This document shows positions 14,132-22,923 of a stretch of DNA of 23,119 nucleotides, in pieces. The notes below the pieces were generated by a model that did not search any database, had not been told where the DNA came from, and was given only the letters and a program-made list of their open reading frames with translations. Position 1 is the stretch's first letter, and each line of letters begins with the position of its first letter. Source of the stretch: an uncultured Caryophanales bacterium. GTDB lineage: Bacteria > Bacillota_I > Bacilli_A > RF39 > UBA660. The DNA lies in assembly GCA_905206805.1 (NCBI GenBank), contig CAJLIR010000019.1, forward strand, positions 1 to 23,119. Direction: 5' to 3'. Position numbers and translations under genes: made by a program.

Positions 14132-15355
14132 ATGAAAATAGTAGTCATTGGTGGAGGAGCTAGTGGACTTGTTAGTGCGATATTTAGTAAAACAAAGAAT
14201 AATGAAGTAATAATTTTAGAACGTAATAATAATTGTGGCAAAAAAATTTTGATTACAGGTAATGGAAAATGTAATTATTGGAATAGTGACCAAAATATAA
14301 ATCATTATCATTCTGATAATATTGCTGAGTTAAAAAAGATAATTACTCCTGAATTAAATAATGAAGTTTTAAAATTTTTTGAAAAAATAGGAATAGTTCC
14401 AAAAATTAAAAACGGCTATTATTATCCTACATCTAACCAAGCAACTAGTATTCAAACAGCTTTAATTTTAGAAGCAAAACTAAAAGGTGTAATTATTAAT
14501 AATAATGAATATGTAAAAAATATTATTAAAAAAAATAATAAATATTATATTGAAACTGAACAAAATAATTATATTGCAGATAAAGTTATTGTAGCAACAG
14601 GTTCTAAAGCAGTTCCTAAGACTGGATCTGATGGGAATGGTTATGATTTAGCCATTCATCTAGGTCATAGTGTAATAAAACCATTACCAGCATTAGTTCA
14701 ATTAAATGGAATTGGTAATTATTTTAAAGAGTGGGCAGGAGTAAAACAAGATGTTAAAGTTACACTACTAGAAAATAATTCTAAGATAAAAGAAGAATAT
14801 GGTGAAATTAATTTGACTGATTATGGTTTAAGTGGAATATGTGTTATGCAATTAAGTGGTATTATTGCTAGGGGAATTGATAATGGTAAAGAAGAAATAA
14901 TTGAAATTAATTTTCTGCCATGGATTAATGAAAATAGTGAATTTATTAATTGGATGGATAATCGTAATAAATTAGTTTTAAATAGAAATATAACAGAACT
15001 TCTAGATGGTGTACTAAATTATAAATTAGTAAATTTAATAATAAAAAAATCAGGAATTAAACAAAATGAAAGATGGACAAATTTATCAAAAGATTTAAAA
15101 TTTGCTTTAGCTAATAATATTATTTCTTTTAAACAAAAAATCATTTCTACAAATTCTTTTGATAAAGCTCAAGTATGTTCAGGAGGAATACCACTTAGTG
15201 AAATTAATATAGATACAATGGAATCAAAATACAACAAAAATTTATATTTTGTAGGTGAGGTATTAGATGTTGTTGGTGATTGTGGTGGCTACAATTTAGG
15301 ATTTGCTTGGATAAGTGGTATTATTGCTGGTAAAACGATATCGAAAGAGGAATAA
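14132..15355 (+). CDS. HI0933/BaiN-family NAD(P)/FAD-dependent oxidoreductase
   Basis: A 407-residue flavoprotein. The N-terminal Rossmann motif is VVIGGGASGL (4-13), then CGKKILITGNGKCNYWN (35-51), which is diagnostic of the HI0933 family. ATGSKAVPKTGSDGNGYDLA follows in the middle, and the C-terminal CSGGIPLSEI...TMESK...LYFVGEVLDVVGDCGGYNLGFAWISGIIAG is the family closing block. One member, BaiN, reduces bile-acid intermediates, but most members have no proven substrate, so that role should not be assumed. The next flavoprotein begins 2 bases after its stop, so they are cotranscribed. Confidence 0.9.
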   Translation: MKIVVIGGGASGLVSAIFSKTKNNEVIILERNNNCGKKILITGNGKCNYWNSDQNINHYHSDNIAELKKIITPELNNEVLKFFEKIGIVPKIKNGYYYPTSNQATSIQTALILEAKLKGVIINNNEYVKNIIKKNNKYYIETEQNNYIADKVIVATGSKAVPKTGSDGNGYDLAIHLGHSVIKPLPALVQLNGIGNYFKEWAGVKQDVKVTLLENNSKIKEEYGEINLTDYGLSGICVMQLSGIIARGIDNGKEEIIEINFLPWINENSEFINWMDNRNKLVLNRNITELLDGVLNYKLVNLIIKKSGIKQNERWTNLSKDLKFALANNIISFKQKIISTNSFDKAQVCSGGIPLSEINIDTMESKYNKNLYFVGEVLDVVGDCGGYNLGFAWISGIIAGKTISKEE

Positions 15356-15357
15356 TT

Positions 15358-16947
15358 ATGATAAGATTAAGACAAATAAATGTAAATGTTTTAGAAGATT
15401 CAAAAGAAAAATTGATAGAAAAATGTTCTAAAAAATTAAGAATAAATAGTAAAGAAATAAAAGATATTGAAATAGTAAAAAAATCTATAGATGCTAGAAA
15501 GAAACCTGACTTATTTTATTCCTATGAAGTAAATATTGTTGTTAATTCAGAAGAAAAAATAATTTCTAAGTTGATTTCAAATGACATATTTATTGTAAAT
15601 GAAAAAAAATATGAATTCAAAATAACTGGCCAAAAAAAATTATTTAAAAGACCAATTATTGTAGGTAGTGGACCCGCTGGATTATATTGTGCCTATATGT
15701 TGGCTCAAAATGGATATAAACCAATAATTATAGAACGTGGTAAAGATGTAGATAGTAGAATATTAGATGTAAAAAAATTTTGGGAAACAGGTGTTTTAGA
15801 TAAAAATTCTAATGTTCAATTTGGCGAGGGTGGAGCTGGAACTTTTTCAGATGGAAAACTTAATACGTTAGTTAAAGACAATAATAATAGACAAAAGAAA
15901 GTATTAGAAATATTTGTTGAATCAGGTGCTCCAAGTGAAATTTTATATGAAAATAAGCCACATATCGGAACAGATATTTTAACAAGTGTTGTAAAAAATA
16001 TTAGAAAAAAAATTATTTCTATGGGTGGCGAATTTAGATTTAATACATGTCTTACTAATATTAAATTTGAAAATGGATTTGTTAAAAGTATTATAGTTAA
16101 TCATTACGAAGAAATTGAAACTAATGTTTTAGTACTGGCAATTGGTCATAGTGCAAGAGATACTTTTAAAATGCTATATGAGTTAAAATTAAATATGAAG
16201 TCAAAGCCATTTGCTGTTGGTATTCGTATAGAGCATCCTCAAAAATTGATAAATAAATCTCAGTATGGTGTAGAAAAACACGCTATTTTACCTAATGCTA
16301 GTTATAAATTGACTCATAAGGCTTTAAATGGAAGAGGTGTATATACATTTTGTATGTGTCCAGGCGGTTATGTTGTAAATTCTTCATCAGAAGAAAATAT
16401 GCTTGCTATTAATGGTATGAGTAATTATAAAAGGGATACAGAAAACGCAAATAGTGCTGTTATTGTAACAATTTCGCCAAATGATTTTGGTGATAATGTT
16501 ATGTCTGGAGTTGAATTTCAAAGAAATTTAGAAAAAAAAGCTTATTCATTATGTAATGGAAAAATACCAGTTCAATTGTATGGTGATTTTAAAGCAAATC
16601 AGATTTCTACTAAATTTGGAACTATAAAACCAATTTTTAAAGGTAACTATGAATTTGGAAATATAAGAACTATTTTTCCTAATTATATAAATGATGCATT
16701 AATTGATGGTATTGAAGCATTTTCTAAAAAAATTAAAAATTTTAACTGTGATGACGCAATAATAGCTGGTGTAGAAAGCAGAACTTCTTCACCAATTCGT
16801 ATCGAAAGAGATGAGTTTGGTGAAAGTAATATAAAAGGAATTTATCCGATAGGAGAGGGAGCTGGGTACGCAGGTGGTATAACATCTGCTGCAATTGATG
16901 GTATTATAGCTGCTGAAAATATCGCAAAAGTATATAAAGTAAATTAA
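15358..16947 (+). CDS. Uncharacterised FAD-dependent dehydrogenase (COG2509 family)
   Basis: A 529-residue protein. A ferredoxin-like N-terminal module (about 1-93, MIRLRQINVNV...DARKKPDLFYSYEV) precedes the FAD domain with PIIVGSGPAGLYCAYMLAQNGYKPIIIERG (99-128). NVQFGEGGAGTFSDGKLNT is the hallmark of this family, and the C-terminus GIYPIGEGAGYAGGITSAAIDGI closes the FAD site. Members are widespread in Bacillota and without established substrates. AGAGGA lies before the ATG. Cotranscribed with the HI0933-type gene. I see no terminator with a U-tract behind it; an 11-bp inverted repeat lies at 16979-17004. Confidence 0.88.
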   Translation: MIRLRQINVNVLEDSKEKLIEKCSKKLRINSKEIKDIEIVKKSIDARKKPDLFYSYEVNIVVNSEEKIISKLISNDIFIVNEKKYEFKITGQKKLFKRPIIVGSGPAGLYCAYMLAQNGYKPIIIERGKDVDSRILDVKKFWETGVLDKNSNVQFGEGGAGTFSDGKLNTLVKDNNNRQKKVLEIFVESGAPSEILYENKPHIGTDILTSVVKNIRKKIISMGGEFRFNTCLTNIKFENGFVKSIIVNHYEEIETNVLVLAIGHSARDTFKMLYELKLNMKSKPFAVGIRIEHPQKLINKSQYGVEKHAILPNASYKLTHKALNGRGVYTFCMCPGGYVVNSSSEENMLAINGMSNYKRDTENANSAVIVTISPNDFGDNVMSGVEFQRNLEKKAYSLCNGKIPVQLYGDFKANQISTKFGTIKPIFKGNYEFGNIRTIFPNYINDALIDGIEAFSKKIKNFNCDDAIIAGVESRTSSPIRIERDEFGESNIKGIYPIGEGAGYAGGITSAAIDGIIAAENIAKVYKVN

Positions 16948-16952
16948 AAATA

Positions 16953-16981
16953 TTGATAATTAGCAATTAATATGTTAAAAT
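16953..16981 (+). promoter_or_regulatory. Promoter of the tRNA-Glu gene
   Basis: TTGATA (16953-16958), an exact 17-base spacer and TAAAAT (16976-16981). Start near 16988, about 17 bases before the mature tRNA. Confidence 0.65.
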
Positions 16982-17004
16982 TAATACTGTTATCAGTATT
17001 AATT
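16979..17004. repeat. Perfect 11-bp inverted repeat abutting the tRNA gene
   Basis: AATTAATACTG (16979-16989), loop TTAT, then CAGTATTAATT (16994-17004). The right arm ends on the base just before the tRNA. It overlaps the -10 box and has no U-tract. Confidence 0.7.
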
Positions 17005-17081
17005 GGCCTGTTGGTGAAGTGGTTTAACACGCCACCCTCTCAAGGTGGTATTCATGGGTTCGAAACCCATACAGGTCACCA
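17005..17081 (+). tRNA. tRNA-Glu (anticodon CTC)
   Basis: Full cloverleaf. Acceptor GGCCTGT (17005-17011) pairs with ACAGGTC (17071-17077). The D arm is GTG/CAC with GG in the loop; the anticodon stem CCACC/GGTGG (17032-17036/17044-17048) encloses loop CTCTCAA, so the anticodon is CTC at 17039-17041. The T arm is ATGGG/CCCAT with TTCGAAA. Discriminator A17078 and an encoded CCA (17079-17081) complete it. It reads GAG codons only. Confidence 0.95.
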
Positions 17082-17091
17082 AAATAAAAAC

Positions 17092-17120
17092 AAAAGCCTT
17101 TAATTTAAAAGGCTTTTTTT
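17092..17120 (+). terminator. Terminator of the tRNA gene
   Basis: AAAAGCCTTT (17092-17101) pairs perfectly with AAAGGCTTTT (17108-17117), followed by T to 17120. It is the most GC-containing terminator stem in the window. Confidence 0.9.
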
Positions 17121-17176
17121 ATTATTAAAAAATTTTTTAAAAATATAGGGGTTTTGATAAAAAACATAATATCAAC

Positions 17177-17205
17177 TTGACTGATGAAAATAATTTATAT
17201 AAAAT
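17177..17205 (+). promoter_or_regulatory. Promoter of the duplicated-domain gene
   Basis: TTGACT (17177-17182), an exact 17-base spacer and TAAAAT (17200-17205). A second -10-like TATAAT lies at 17212-17217. GGGGTGA (17224-17230) precedes the ATG at 17236. Confidence 0.65.
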
Positions 17206-17235
17206 ATAGTCTATAATTTTTATTGGGGTGATTTT

Positions 17236-18003
17236 ATGAATTATCAGAATGCAGTAAATAAAAATGATATTTATGATATTAATAATTTTTATATTGGACA
17301 ATTATTAATTAATCTATGTGATAATCAATCAACAGATGATTTACTTAATAAAAAATTTATTTTAAAAATGCAGTCTAATTTTGATACTGTTATAAAAAAC
17401 GGTGATGATTATTATGTTATAACAATTTTTTATAAATTAAATAATGATTTGATTTGTTTACATAATTTTAAAAATTATAAAGTAAATGAATGCAATTTTT
17501 TATATTCTTTAAGAAATTTTTTTCCTAAAATTGATTTTGAAATTCCAAAACAAATAAAGTTTTCAGAAGCTTTGATGATATTTAGGTATATGTTTGACAT
17601 GAATTTAAAAGATTCATTTGAAACAATGAATACTAACTATTTATATAATATAAGTGATTATTATGTTGGGAATTTATATTTAAAAAATAATGTTAGTAGT
17701 CATGAAAATGAAATTTATAAATATATTTTAAGAAAAAGTAGTGCCAAAAATATTACATTTAATGATGCAAAAGATTATGATTCAATATACAAGTGTTTAT
17801 TTTATCAAAGCACCTTTGGACTTTATAATTTGAATAATAATAATTACCATCATTTGAACAAATGTATTGAACAATCAGAAAATAGTTATTATGAAGTGGG
17901 AAGTTCCTTTTTAGATTTTTTGAATCAAAATAATTTTCAATGTGATAATAAAGAAATATCTATGAAAACAGCTTTTAGGTTATTTAAAAAATATAATATT
18001 TAA
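17236..18003 (+). CDS. Unrecognised protein made of two diverged repeats
   Basis: A 255-residue soluble protein, rich in Asn, Tyr, Phe and Lys, with no signal peptide, membrane helix or familiar catalytic motif. I do not recognise a family. It appears to be an internal tandem duplication. YDINNFYIGQLLIN (13-26) matches YNISDYYVGNLYLK (137-150); IFYKLNNDLICLHNF (64-78) matches LFYQSTFGLYNLNNN (188-202); FLYSLRNFF (88-96) matches FLDFLNQNNF (225-234); IKFSEALMIFRYMF (107-120) matches ISMKTAFRLFKKYN (241-254). The first two blocks keep the same 124-residue offset. It has its own promoter, a strong ribosome site, and a terminator before polC, so it is a single-gene unit. Confidence 0.8.
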   Translation: MNYQNAVNKNDIYDINNFYIGQLLINLCDNQSTDDLLNKKFILKMQSNFDTVIKNGDDYYVITIFYKLNNDLICLHNFKNYKVNECNFLYSLRNFFPKIDFEIPKQIKFSEALMIFRYMFDMNLKDSFETMNTNYLYNISDYYVGNLYLKNNVSSHENEIYKYILRKSSAKNITFNDAKDYDSIYKCLFYQSTFGLYNLNNNNYHHLNKCIEQSENSYYEVGSSFLDFLNQNNFQCDNKEISMKTAFRLFKKYNI

Positions 18004-18029
18004 AAACTTATTATTTTTTGTTAAAGTTG

Positions 18030-18060
18030 AGTATTTTTATTTAATAAAATACTTTTTTTT
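18030..18060 (+). terminator. Terminator between the duplicated-domain gene and polC
   Basis: AGTATTTT (18030-18037) pairs with AAAATACT (18046-18053) around an 8-base loop, followed by T to 18060. The T-run is immediately followed by the polC -10 box. Confidence 0.7.
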
Positions 18061-18062
18061 GA

Positions 18063-18068
18063 TATAAT
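18063..18068 (+). promoter_or_regulatory. -10 box of polC
   Basis: A perfect TATAAT two bases after the terminator T-run, in the same string TTTTTTTTGATATAAT as before parE. No consensus -35. Start near 18075, so the leader before the ATG at 18084 is about 9 bases and begins in the GGTGG ribosome site. Confidence 0.55.
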
Positions 18069-18083
18069 TTATATGGTGGTAGT

Positions 18084-21000
18084 ATGCAACAATATGTAGA
18101 TATTTTACTAAAAAAAATAAATTATCCTGCTAATAAATATGAAAATTTCAAAGAAGCTAACGTTGATAAAATTGTTGGTAATTCTAATAAAACTAAATAT
18201 GTTTTTTATATTACTTTAGAAAAATTAATGAATACGATTGATTATCATGAATTTGTTAGATTAATGCATAAGTCATATTCAGAATTACAATCTATTGATG
18301 TCGTATTTTCGTTAAAAAATAAACGTGAATTAGATATAAGAGAATATTACAAATATTTTATAAAACTATTAAGTGATGGATCTCCTTTAACCTATAATTT
18401 AACAAATTTAAGTTTAAATGTTTTAGATATCTATAATAGCGAAAATTATAATATTGTTATAAATGCAGATAGTTATGCACAGGAATTAAGACTAAAAAAT
18501 ATAATTAATCAGTTACAACTCATGTACCATAAAATAGGTTATGATGTGAGTATTGATATAAAAGTATCAGAAAAAAATTTGATTAGCGAAGAAATTGCCA
18601 ATGAACTTAAAATAGAAGTTCCAAAAGAATTACTAGAAAATAAACCCGTTTTAGAAGTGAAAAAAGAAGAGAAAAGAAAATGGGTTCCAGATAAAAATTA
18701 TAAAAGACCTCCGTTAATAGTCGAACCTGATAATCCTGAGATAGTGTTTGGTAAAAAAATTAGTGATAAAGCATCTAGACTTGATACAGTTGCATCTACT
18801 GGTACTGTAGTAATAGAAGTGGAAATATTTGGTAAAGATGTAATTACAACTAAGACAAATTTAAGAATTATAACACTAAAATTAACTGATTATACGGATA
18901 GTATATATGCTAAAATATTTGTAAATGATGAAGATGAATTCAATATTATTGATAAAAAGTTGAAAGTTGGTAATTGGTATAAAATAAAAGGCAGTGTAAA
19001 AAATGATGATTATTCTCATGAACTTACATTAAGTGCTACTGATATTAATAATTTTGAATATCAAAAACAAGAATTAGTTGATGATGCAGAAATCAAAAGA
19101 GTTGAACTTCACGCTCATACTATGATGAGTCAAATGGATGGAGTGACAAAATTAGATTTAGGTAAACATACCTGTGAGTTAGTTGAAAAAACAATTAAAA
19201 TGGGGTATAGGGGTGTTGCCATAACAGATCATAGCGGTTGTCAAGCTTTTCCAATTTCTTTTGGTATTATAAAGTCTCATAATAAAAAAGTAAGAGCAAA
19301 TATAAAATCCAAAATAGAAGAATTAGAAAACGCTATTTTAGAAGAATCTGATGAGTCAAAAAAGAATGAATTAACTATTGAATTAGAAAAAAAACGTGAA
19401 GAATTAAAAAATCCACCTATATTTAAAGGATTATATGGAACAGAACTTACATTAGTTGATGATACTGTAAATATTGTAGTAAGACCAAATGATTCAAAAT
19501 TAATGGATAATACTTATGTTGTATTCGATACTGAAACTACTGGTTTTAATGCTGGTGGCGCCGATCAAATGATAGAAATTGGTGCTGTAAAAATTAAAGA
19601 CGGGAATATAATTGATAGATTTGATGAATTAATTAATCCAGGAAGACATATTCCAGATAGAATTACAGAACTTACTTGTATAACAGATGAAATGGTTAAA
19701 GATTGTGAAAATGAGGAATTTGTAACTAAAAAATTTTTAGAGTGGGCAAGTGACTTACCAATGGTTGCTCATAATGCAAAATTTGATATTTCATTTATTG
19801 AAATGGCTATGAAAAAATATAATTTAGGAGTATTTAAAAACACAGTAATTGATACTTTAGAGTTATCTAGAACTTTAGATCAAGGATTTGCACGTCATGG
19901 TCTATCAGCTTTGGTTAAAAGGTATAATGTTCCTTGGGAAGAAGATGCTCACCACAGAGCGGATTATGATGCTGAAGGTACTGCGCTAGTATTTCATAAA
20001 ATGTTAAAAAAACTTGAAGCACAAAAATTTGTTACTATAAGTGATTTAGATAAGCTTATATCTAAAGATGAAATTTATAAATTTGGTCGTACATATCACT
20101 TTAACGCAATTGCTTTAAATAAAAAAGGACTTAAAAATTTATTTACAATAATTTCCTTAGCAAATACAGTTTATTTATATAAAACACCAAGAATATTAAG
20201 AAGTAAACTTGAAGAATTAAGGGAAGGTTTATTAATAGGTAGTGGTTGTTATGAATCAGAAGTTTTCTCTCTTGCAAGAAGTAAGGAAGGAGAAGAGTTA
20301 ACTAATATAATTAACTTTTATGATTATGTTGAAGTACAACCACCTGAGGTATATGATCATTTAATTCAATTAGGTGATTTCAGTAGTCTTGTTGAACTTC
20401 AAAATCATATTCATAAAATTATAGATGCTACTAAAAATGCTGGAAAAATAATTGTAGCAACTGGTGATGTACATCACTTCTATAGGGAAGATAAAATTTA
20501 TCGTGAAATTATCGTAAATCAAAAAGTTCCTGGTGGTGGAAGACATCCTTTAGCTAAAAATGGTATCAAGAGTATTCCATCTCAACATTTTAGAACAACA
20601 AGAGAAATGCTTGAAAATTTTTCATTTTTACCAAGTGATTTAGCCTATGAAATTGTTATAGAAAATACTAATAAAGTTTTAGATATGGTAGATGAAATAG
20701 AAGTAATACCTGATACCGGCGGAACTCCTTTTTCTCCACGTGTAAAATCAGATGATGGAGCATCTTATCTTGATTGCCCTAGAGTTGTTACAGATTTAGT
20801 TTATACTAAAGCTCGTGACTGGTATGGTGAACCACTTCCATACTCAATAGAAGAGAGAATTGCCACTGAACTTTATGGTGATGTTGTATTAAATTCTATT
20901 AAAGATTCATTGAAAGATAAAAATCTAAATGATGAAGATTTGAAACGAGAAGCCTTTAAGGAGTTACATGATGTAATTTTAAGAGGTTTTGATGATGTAA

Positions 21001-22874
21001 AGGAATTAGTCAGAAATTATATAAAGAAAAATTCTGAGACTGAATTAAGTGAAGAAGAACTTGAAAAAAGTTTGAAAAAATCGTTGGGTGGAGTAATAGG
21101 AGCCGGATTTGATCCCATTTATTTGATTGCCCAAAGACTTGTTAAACACTCAAATGACGAAGGATTTTTAGTAGGATCGCGTGGATCAGTTGGATCTAGT
21201 TTTGTTGCAACAATGATGGGTATTACAGAAGTAAATCCTCTAGCTGCACACTATCGATGTCCAAAATGTAAATGTAGTATTTTCGATTCTGATGATGGTA
21301 AACCATTAGGTGCAGAGTATTCATCTGGATTTGATTTACCTGATAAGATGTGTCCAAATTGTAATATTCCACTTTTAAAAGATGGACAGGATATGCCATT
21401 TGCGACTTTCTTAGGATTTAACGCTGATAAAGTTCCAGATATAGACCTTAACTTTTCAGATTTAAACCAAGCAAGTACCCATGCCTATACTAAAGTTTTG
21501 TTTGGCGCTGATAATGTATATCGTGCTGGAACAATAGGTACTGTTGCTGATAAAACTGCTTTTGGTTTTGTTAAAGGTTATTGTGAGGATAAAAATATTG
21601 TCATGCGTACTGCAGAAGTAGAACGCCTTGCGATTGGTTGTACTGGTGTAAAAAGAACTACTGGTCAACACCCGGGAGGAATTGTAGTTATTCCAGATTA
21701 TATGGATTGTTTTGATTTTACTCCATTTCAATATCCAGCTGAAGATCCTAACAGCGCTTGGAGAACAACTCACTTTGATTATCACTCAATTGAGGAATGT
21801 GTTTTAAAACTTGATATTTTAGGACATTCAGATCCAACACAATTAAGACTTATACAATTACAATCTGGTACAGACATAATGAAGGTTCCTCTAGATGATA
21901 AAGAAACTATGAGTATATTTACGTCTACTAAAGCATTAGGAGTAACTAAAGAACAAATCATGTGTAATACTGGTACCCTTGGAATTCCTGAATTTGGAAC
22001 CGCCTTTACCATAAAATTAGTAGAAGATACAAAACCAACAACTTTTGCTGAATTAATTAAAATTTCAGGTTTGTCGCATGGAACTGATGTTTGGCTTGGA
22101 AATGCACAAGAATTAATTCAAAATAATATTGTTCCATTTAAAGAAACAATAGGCTGTCGTGATGATATTATGGTTTATTTGATGTACAAGGGCGTTAAAC
22201 CTATTAAAGCATTTAAAATTATGGAATTTGTTCGTAAAGGAAAAGCAAGTAAAGATCCTGAAACTTGGAAAGAACACGTTAAAACAATGCAAGAAGCAAA
22301 TATTCCAGATTGGTTTATTGGTTCATGTCAAAAAATTAAATATATGTTCCCTAAAGCCCATGCAGCTGCCTACGTTATTAGTGCATTTAGAATTGCGTGG
22401 TATAAAGTTCATATGCCAGTTTATTTTTATGCTTCTTGGCTTTCTTCTAAGGCAACTGACGTTGATCTTGAAGCAATGTGTGGAGGTTATGACGCAATCA
22501 AGAAAAAAATTATTGAAATTCAAAATAAGGGTTATGATGCTACAAATAAAGAGTTAGGTCAACTAGAAAGTTTGAAAGTTGCACTTGAAGCAACTGCCCG
22601 TGGAATTAAATTCTTAAACGTTGATTTATACAAAAGTGAATCAATTGTTTGGGTTGCTAAGAATGATAATGAAATATATCCACCTTTTAATGCTATAGAT
22701 GGACTAGGGGATACTGTTGCTAATAATATTGTTGAAGAAAGAGAAAAAGGTGAATTTTTAAGTATTGAAGATTTGCAAAAAAAAGCAAAAATTTCTGGAA
22801 CATTAATAGAAAAAATGCGAATGTTAAATATTTTAGATGGAATGGATGAATCTAGTCAATTATCACTTTTTTAG
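18084..22874 (+). CDS. polC: DNA polymerase III PolC (replicative, Gram-positive type)
   Basis: The 1596-residue replicative polymerase with built-in proofreading. Order: N-terminal region (1-230), OB domain (about 238-330), PHP domain starting at HAH (343-345) and TDHSG (381-385), an inserted DEDDh exonuclease (about 477-650: D482, E484 in FDTETTG; HNAKFD; HHRADYDAEGT), then palm/fingers. The Zn module starts at CPKC (C1059, C1062) and continues to CPNC; catalytic VPDIDLNFS holds D1119 and D1121. GVKRTTGQHPGGI and AHAAAYVISAFRIAW follow. The C-terminal QLSLF (1592-1596) is the clamp-binding motif. It is about 160 residues longer than B. subtilis PolC, mainly from a Glu/Lys coiled-coil insert in PHP (about 399-446) and a 71-residue insert (about 931-1001). 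All key residues are intact. Confidence 0.97.
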   Translation: MQQYVDILLKKINYPANKYENFKEANVDKIVGNSNKTKYVFYITLEKLMNTIDYHEFVRLMHKSYSELQSIDVVFSLKNKRELDIREYYKYFIKLLSDGSPLTYNLTNLSLNVLDIYNSENYNIVINADSYAQELRLKNIINQLQLMYHKIGYDVSIDIKVSEKNLISEEIANELKIEVPKELLENKPVLEVKKEEKRKWVPDKNYKRPPLIVEPDNPEIVFGKKISDKASRLDTVASTGTVVIEVEIFGKDVITTKTNLRIITLKLTDYTDSIYAKIFVNDEDEFNIIDKKLKVGNWYKIKGSVKNDDYSHELTLSATDINNFEYQKQELVDDAEIKRVELHAHTMMSQMDGVTKLDLGKHTCELVEKTIKMGYRGVAITDHSGCQAFPISFGIIKSHNKKVRANIKSKIEELENAILEESDESKKNELTIELEKKREELKNPPIFKGLYGTELTLVDDTVNIVVRPNDSKLMDNTYVVFDTETTGFNAGGADQMIEIGAVKIKDGNIIDRFDELINPGRHIPDRITELTCITDEMVKDCENEEFVTKKFLEWASDLPMVAHNAKFDISFIEMAMKKYNLGVFKNTVIDTLELSRTLDQGFARHGLSALVKRYNVPWEEDAHHRADYDAEGTALVFHKMLKKLEAQKFVTISDLDKLISKDEIYKFGRTYHFNAIALNKKGLKNLFTIISLANTVYLYKTPRILRSKLEELREGLLIGSGCYESEVFSLARSKEGEELTNIINFYDYVEVQPPEVYDHLIQLGDFSSLVELQNHIHKIIDATKNAGKIIVATGDVHHFYREDKIYREIIVNQKVPGGGRHPLAKNGIKSIPSQHFRTTREMLENFSFLPSDLAYEIVIENTNKVLDMVDEIEVIPDTGGTPFSPRVKSDDGASYLDCPRVVTDLVYTKARDWYGEPLPYSIEERIATELYGDVVLNSIKDSLKDKNLNDEDLKREAFKELHDVILRGFDDVKELVRNYIKKNSETELSEEELEKSLKKSLGGVIGAGFDPIYLIAQRLVKHSNDEGFLVGSRGSVGSSFVATMMGITEVNPLAAHYRCPKCKCSIFDSDDGKPLGAEYSSGFDLPDKMCPNCNIPLLKDGQDMPFATFLGFNADKVPDIDLNFSDLNQASTHAYTKVLFGADNVYRAGTIGTVADKTAFGFVKGYCEDKNIVMRTAEVERLAIGCTGVKRTTGQHPGGIVVIPDYMDCFDFTPFQYPAEDPNSAWRTTHFDYHSIEECVLKLDILGHSDPTQLRLIQLQSGTDIMKVPLDDKETMSIFTSTKALGVTKEQIMCNTGTLGIPEFGTAFTIKLVEDTKPTTFAELIKISGLSHGTDVWLGNAQELIQNNIVPFKETIGCRDDIMVYLMYKGVKPIKAFKIMEFVRKGKASKDPETWKEHVKTMQEANIPDWFIGSCQKIKYMFPKAHAAAYVISAFRIAWYKVHMPVYFYASWLSSKATDVDLEAMCGGYDAIKKKIIEIQNKGYDATNKELGQLESLKVALEATARGIKFLNVDLYKSESIVWVAKNDNEIYPPFNAIDGLGDTVANNIVEEREKGEFLSIEDLQKKAKISGTLIEKMRMLNILDGMDESSQLSLF

Positions 22875-22886
22875 TTATAATTTTTG

Positions 22887-22917
22887 AAAAAAGTTGAACA
22901 ACTTGTTCAACTTTTTT
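22887..22917. terminator. Bidirectional terminator after polC
   Basis: AAAAAAGTTGAACAA (22887-22901), centre C, TTGTTCAACTTTTTT (22903-22917): a perfect 15-bp palindrome with A-run and T-run flanks. It can stop polC (+). Confidence 0.9.
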
Positions 22918-22923
22918 GATTAA

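Noticed and set aside
21462..22012. Minus-strand open frames inside polC
   Set aside because: They lie wholly within the strongly conserved polymerase core and have low-complexity products and no ribosome sites.
22228..22557. Alternative-frame open frames in the polC 3' part
   Set aside because: The polC frame here encodes the conserved AHAAAYVISAF region; the other frames look like shadows.
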